A stretch of 10,494 nt of DNA, from positions 1 through 10,494 of the forward strand of contig CAZEGF010000026.1 in assembly GCA_964511965.1 (NCBI GenBank). The letters run 5' to 3'. Shown piece by piece: positions 8,192-10,494 of this stretch. The stretch comes from JAUSNA01 sp964511965 (GTDB lineage: Bacteria; Patescibacteriota; Microgenomatia; Levybacterales; GWA1-39-11). The position numbers and the translations under genes are program-made. Position 1 is the first letter of the stretch, and every line of letters starts with the position of its first letter. The notes under the pieces were generated by a model. The model searched no databases. It was given only the letters and a program-made list of their open reading frames with translations, and was not told the DNA's origin.

Positions 8192-9169
8192 ATGAAAAAA
8201 TTAAGCATGTTAATTATCGCATTGGGTATTTTTATATGTATTGCGGCTATTTTGCTTTCCTCAAAACAATTTTTCACTCAAAAGAAACAATATTTATGGA
8301 GTTTTGAGTCTATAGACACAATGAAATACTCAAGAGATTTAGCAAGAGAGAAGCTTTCAGATTCTTCATTTGATGAAACAATAAACAGACAAGTGAAAGA
8401 AATAGCTGGCACTGGGGCTACTCATATTGCTATAGCAACACCGTATGATGAGGAATTTTATCCGATCCTTAAAAGATGGGTTGATGCAGCCAGAAAAGAA
8501 AAGCTTCATGTGTGGTTCCGAGGTAACTTTTCAGGTTGGGAAGAGTGGTTTTCCTATCCAAAAATAACTCGTGATGAGCATTTAAAAATGACTAGAAATT
8601 TCTTATTAACACATCCATCACTCTTCCGCGACGGTGACATTTTTACAGCTTGTCCTGAATGTGAAAATGGCGGACCCGGAGACCCACGTCAAACAGGGGA
8701 TACAACTGGATTTAGAAAATTTCTTATAGATGAATATTCCCTTACAAAGTCGATTTTTGCGGAGAAGAACCTTAATGTTAGGTCAAATTTTGACTCTATG
8801 AATCTGGATGTTGCAAATCTTGTAATGGACAGCGAGACGACTAAAGCTCTTGATGGGATAGTAACAGTTGACCACTATGTAAAAAGTCCTGAAAAATTGA
8901 ATGATGATATCACTAATTTAGCTCAAAAAAGTGGAGGAAAAGTGGTCTTGGGTGAATTTGGAGCTCCGATTCCTGACTTGACCGGTGGAATGACTGAGTT
9001 AGAGCAAAGTAATTGGCTTGAAAAAACTCTAGAACTTCTTTCCAAAAACAGACATGTCGAAGGAGTAAATTACTGGGTTGGTGAAGGCGGCTCTACACAG
9101 TTATGGGACGAAGGTGGAAAAGCAAAATTAGCCGTCAAAACAATTACTAAATATTATTTACCCAAATAA
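8192..9169 (+). CDS. Membrane-anchored glycoside-hydrolase-like protein (TIM-barrel, clan A-like)
   Basis: A 325-residue protein. The N-terminus is a Lys-flanked hydrophobic helix (about 5-23) without a clear cleavage site, so it probably anchors the protein with the rest outside. The soluble part looks like a GH5-like (beta/alpha)8 barrel. HVWFRGNFSGWEEWF (106-120) forms an aromatic substrate-site segment. Two glutamates in ACPECENGGP (153-162) are acid/base candidates (E156 or E158). TVDHY (225-229) and VLGEFGAP (252-259) follow, with E255 placed like the strand-7 nucleophile of clan A hydrolases. VNYWVGEGG (292-300) resembles the conserved Trp strand. The family assignment is inferred from motif order, not from a search. 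It begins 4 nt after the GT-C gene and ends the operon. It may trim or remodel the glycan made by its neighbours. The cysteines at 154 and 157 flanking a candidate catalytic Glu are unusual. Confidence 0.65.
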   Translation: MKKLSMLIIALGIFICIAAILLSSKQFFTQKKQYLWSFESIDTMKYSRDLAREKLSDSSFDETINRQVKEIAGTGATHIAIATPYDEEFYPILKRWVDAARKEKLHVWFRGNFSGWEEWFSYPKITRDEHLKMTRNFLLTHPSLFRDGDIFTACPECENGGPGDPRQTGDTTGFRKFLIDEYSLTKSIFAEKNLNVRSNFDSMNLDVANLVMDSETTKALDGIVTVDHYVKSPEKLNDDITNLAQKSGGKVVLGEFGAPIPDLTGGMTELEQSNWLEKTLELLSKNRHVEGVNYWVGEGGSTQLWDEGGKAKLAVKTITKYYLPK

Positions 9170-9187
9170 CCTCAGCTCCATTTGTAC

Positions 9188-9216
9188 TTGACAAACTCAT
9201 AGTTATATACTATACT
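9188..9216 (+). promoter_or_regulatory. Strong sigma70-type promoter for the sortase-substrate cassette
   Basis: A perfect -35 hexamer TTGACA (9188-9193), a 17-bp spacer and a -10 hexamer TATACT (9211-9216, five of six consensus bases). Transcription should start near 9222-9224, only 8-10 nt before the ATG at 9232. A second TATACT at 9206-9211 overlaps it but leaves only a 12-bp spacer. The site lies in the only sizeable gap of the window (9170-9231) and separates the glycan operon from the sortase cassette. No operator repeat was seen. Confidence 0.85.
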
Positions 9217-9231
9217 ACATAATCTTAATTT

Positions 9232-9843
9232 ATGAAGAATTTATCTTTATCACTTTTAGGAATTACAGTGGCTAGTGCAATTTTTGCAGGGCCGGTTGTT
9301 GCTTCAGAAGTTCAATTTACATCTTGTCTTACACCAAATGGATCTGTTGTTGCTGATTACGCAGACGGAACCCACGGAATTGCAGGTCAAGGTAGTGTAG
9401 TTGGTCATGATACCGTTTATTCATTAGGTGGAGGAAATGCGCTTCAATGTCTTTGTGATGCAAATGGAAATGGTACCCAAACAAATTGGTTAAAGATAAA
9501 TGATCTCTCAGAAGATCAGATAAAAGTTTACCAGAATCAAGGATGGATCTATATCCCAGATGGTTCTGCTTGGGGACTTACTCAAGGTTCATATCTAGCT
9601 CAAAATGTAAGTTACTCATGCGGATCATCAACTACAAATTCTGGTGGTGGAGACACTCACGGAGATGGAAGAACTGACGGAAGAACTGACGGTCGTTCTG
9701 ACGGACTAGGATCAATTGTTCAAGCAGCAAAAGGCAGCGCAGGGCTTGCTTCAACGGGAGACATAAAATTTGTTCTCTCTATTCTTGGAACCGGCATAAT
9801 TTTAACTGCAATTGGATTTTACATGCGCAAAAATACTAAGTAA
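9232..9843 (+). CDS. Small secreted LASTG-type sortase substrate, unknown function
   Basis: A 203-residue precursor. A Sec signal peptide covers about 1-24 (Lys at 2, hydrophobic core, V22-V-A24 before the likely cut). The mature part (25-135) has four cysteines (C32, C73, C75, C130), is rich in Gly, Ser and Asn, and includes QGWIYIPDGSAWGLTQGSY (103-121); I recognise no domain. A hydrophilic linker follows with three GR(T/S)D units at 146-157. The C-terminus is a textbook cell-wall sorting signal: LASTG (172-176), a hydrophobic helix (about 179-197) and a basic tail RKNTK. LASTG has Ala where LPXTG has Pro, as in substrates of class E sortases. There is no ribosome binding site, and the promoter predicts a leader of about ten bases. 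The sortase gene begins 8 nt downstream and is the probable partner. High expression is likely given the near-consensus promoter. Confidence 0.85.
   Translation: MKNLSLSLLGITVASAIFAGPVVASEVQFTSCLTPNGSVVADYADGTHGIAGQGSVVGHDTVYSLGGGNALQCLCDANGNGTQTNWLKINDLSEDQIKVYQNQGWIYIPDGSAWGLTQGSYLAQNVSYSCGSSTTNSGGGDTHGDGRTDGRTDGRSDGLGSIVQAAKGSAGLASTGDIKFVLSILGTGIILTAIGFYMRKNTK
9667..9702 (+). repeat. Three 12-bp tandem repeats encoding GR(T/S)D
   Basis: GGAAGAACTGAC occurs twice in exact tandem (9667-9678, 9679-9690). It is followed by a diverged third unit, GGTCGTTCTGAC (9691-9702). The units are in frame and encode GRTD, GRTD and GRSD in the linker before the sorting signal of the secreted protein. The unit length keeps the frame, so copy number could vary without destroying the protein. 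Confidence 0.85.
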
Positions 9844-9851
9844 TTAGTACT

Positions 9852-10385
9852 ATGCATTCCCTTCTTTCCAAGCTATTTCTCATTTTAGGACTTATTTTTT
9901 TGGTTTTTGCCGGATTTTTACTTTATCAAAGATATTTCTCAAATCCCTTAACTTTTAAATCCACACCACAAGTAATGCATATTAGAGGTGATCATTTACC
10001 TTATTCTCTTGAAATTCCATCAATTCATGCTAATTTGCCAATTATTCCAGCTTTAATACAAGGAAAAACATGGGAGACGACCACAAAGGGAGTTTCCTAT
10101 TTAAAGACTACACCTATACCCGGTGAGAAAGGAAATAGCGTTATTTATGGTCATAATTGGAAGACAATATTGGGCGATTTAACGCAAGTAAAACCAGGAC
10201 AAAAAATCATAATTACCATGAATGATGGCGTTAAAAAGGAATTTAAGGTGGAGTACACAGCAACTGTTGATCCTTCACAAACTTATATTATCGACAACAC
10301 AAAAGACACTAGAATTACGTTATATACCTGCACAGGATTTTTAGACTCAAAACGCTTCGTGGTAGTTGCCTTCCCAACAAGTTAA
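9852..10385 (+). CDS. Sortase (class D/E-like transpeptidase)
   Basis: A 177-residue membrane-anchored sortase, the cysteine transpeptidase that cleaves an LPXTG-like signal between Thr and Gly and joins the protein to a surface amine. An uncleaved N-terminal helix (about 7-25) precedes a short stalk and the catalytic beta-barrel (about 50-175). The catalytic residues are present: H101 in VIYGHNW (97-103), C160 in TLYTCTG (156-162) and R168 in DSKRFVVVA (165-173). PIPGEKGNSVIYGH is the usual lead-in to the His. The small size with an N-terminal anchor fits class D or E enzymes, and the neighbouring LASTG substrate favours class E-like specificity; class assignment needs a phylogeny. It lies 8 nt after its probable substrate and shares that promoter. 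There is no ribosome binding site. The nucleophile that accepts the protein in this organism is not known. Confidence 0.92.
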   Translation: MHSLLSKLFLILGLIFLVFAGFLLYQRYFSNPLTFKSTPQVMHIRGDHLPYSLEIPSIHANLPIIPALIQGKTWETTTKGVSYLKTTPIPGEKGNSVIYGHNWKTILGDLTQVKPGQKIIITMNDGVKKEFKVEYTATVDPSQTYIIDNTKDTRITLYTCTGFLDSKRFVVVAFPTS

Positions 10386-10400
10386 TTTTCAGAATTTTCT

Positions 10401-10494
10401 CTAATTTGAAGAATTAGAAGTTCCGCTAACCGTAACGTTCACCGTATTTGAAGAGCTTCCGGTTGTAGTTGTATTTGTCCCTCCTGTATTTCCA
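10401..10494 (-). CDS. C-terminal end of a Thr/Ser/Asn/Gly-rich protein (partial, convergent)
   Basis: On the minus strand a frame is open from the right edge (first whole codon at 10493-10491) to a TAG at 10403-10401, giving 30 residues. They are almost all Gly, Asn, Thr, Ser and Val, for example TTTTGSSSNTVNVTVSGTSN. Such low-complexity tails occur in secreted or surface proteins of CPR bacteria. No LPXTG-like signal or terminal membrane helix is visible, so it is not a substrate of the adjacent sortase by that route. It converges on the sortase gene with 15 nt between the two stops. The composition is too regular to be chance, but only the tail is seen and the rest of the protein is unknown. 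Confidence 0.7.
   Translation of the reverse strand, partial: GNTGGTNTTTTGSSSNTVNVTVSGTSNSSN

Noticed and set aside
10400..10418. Hairpin TCTAATT, 5-nt loop, AATTAGA as a terminator between the convergent genes
   Set aside because: The stem is seven A/T-rich pairs, no T-run follows on either strand, and most of it is coding sequence of the minus-strand gene.
1..10494. TGA recoded as glycine (the SR1/Gracilibacteria code)
   Set aside because: No gene here needs an in-frame TGA to be complete. The genes end in TAA or TAG, which neither requires nor supports recoding.
1..10494. CRISPR array, tRNA, rRNA, insertion sequence or riboswitch
   Set aside because: No spaced repeats, cloverleaf-like segments, transposase motifs or long untranslated leaders were seen. 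The largest gap is 62 nt and holds only the promoter.

Overview
The window is AT-rich, densely packed and almost entirely coding. It fits a member of the Candidate Phyla Radiation (Patescibacteria, most like the Microgenomates group). The evidence is indirect: one-nucleotide gaps or short overlaps between genes, very few Shine-Dalgarno sequences, and a gene content of cell-surface glycosylation proteins plus a sortase. No rRNA or housekeeping gene is present, so the lineage call is inference. All complete genes use ATG starts and end in TAA or TAG.

Region 1 (about 1-9169, plus strand) looks like one transcription unit for a surface glycan. It starts with the last codons of an unidentified gene. 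Then come a GT4 (GT-B) glycosyltransferase, a WecE/RffA-like sugar aminotransferase, a GT2 (GT-A) glycosyltransferase, a protein joining a kinase-like (APH-type) domain to a NodB-type polysaccharide deacetylase domain, two different polytopic GT-C-like membrane proteins, and a membrane-anchored glycoside-hydrolase-like protein. Gaps range from an 8-nt overlap to 8 nt of spacer. No internal terminator or good internal promoter was seen. The promoter lies upstream of the window.

Region 2 (9170-10385, plus strand) is a separate two-gene cassette. A near-consensus sigma70-type promoter (TTGACA, 17 bp, TATACT) sits only about 8-10 nt before the start codon of a small secreted protein, so its mRNA should be almost leaderless. 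That protein has a signal peptide, four cysteines, a GR(T/S)D repeat and a C-terminal LASTG sorting signal. The next gene, 8 nt downstream, encodes a sortase with His, Cys and Arg in place. The two probably form an enzyme-substrate pair.

Region 3 (10401-10494, minus strand) is the C-terminal end of a convergent gene whose visible product is almost only Thr, Ser, Asn, Gly and Val, as in low-complexity surface-protein tails.

Working model (inference): the aminotransferase makes a nucleotide-linked 4-amino-4,6-dideoxyhexose. The GT4 and GT2 enzymes build or load sugars on a lipid carrier. The kinase-deacetylase modifies a cytosolic or lipid-linked intermediate. The GT-C proteins transfer the sugar outside the membrane, and the hydrolase-like protein trims or remodels the product. 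The order aminotransferase, GT2, CE4 deacetylase, GT-C recalls the logic of the ArnB-ArnC-ArnD-ArnT pathway for 4-amino sugars, although the aminotransferase itself resembles WecE more than ArnB.
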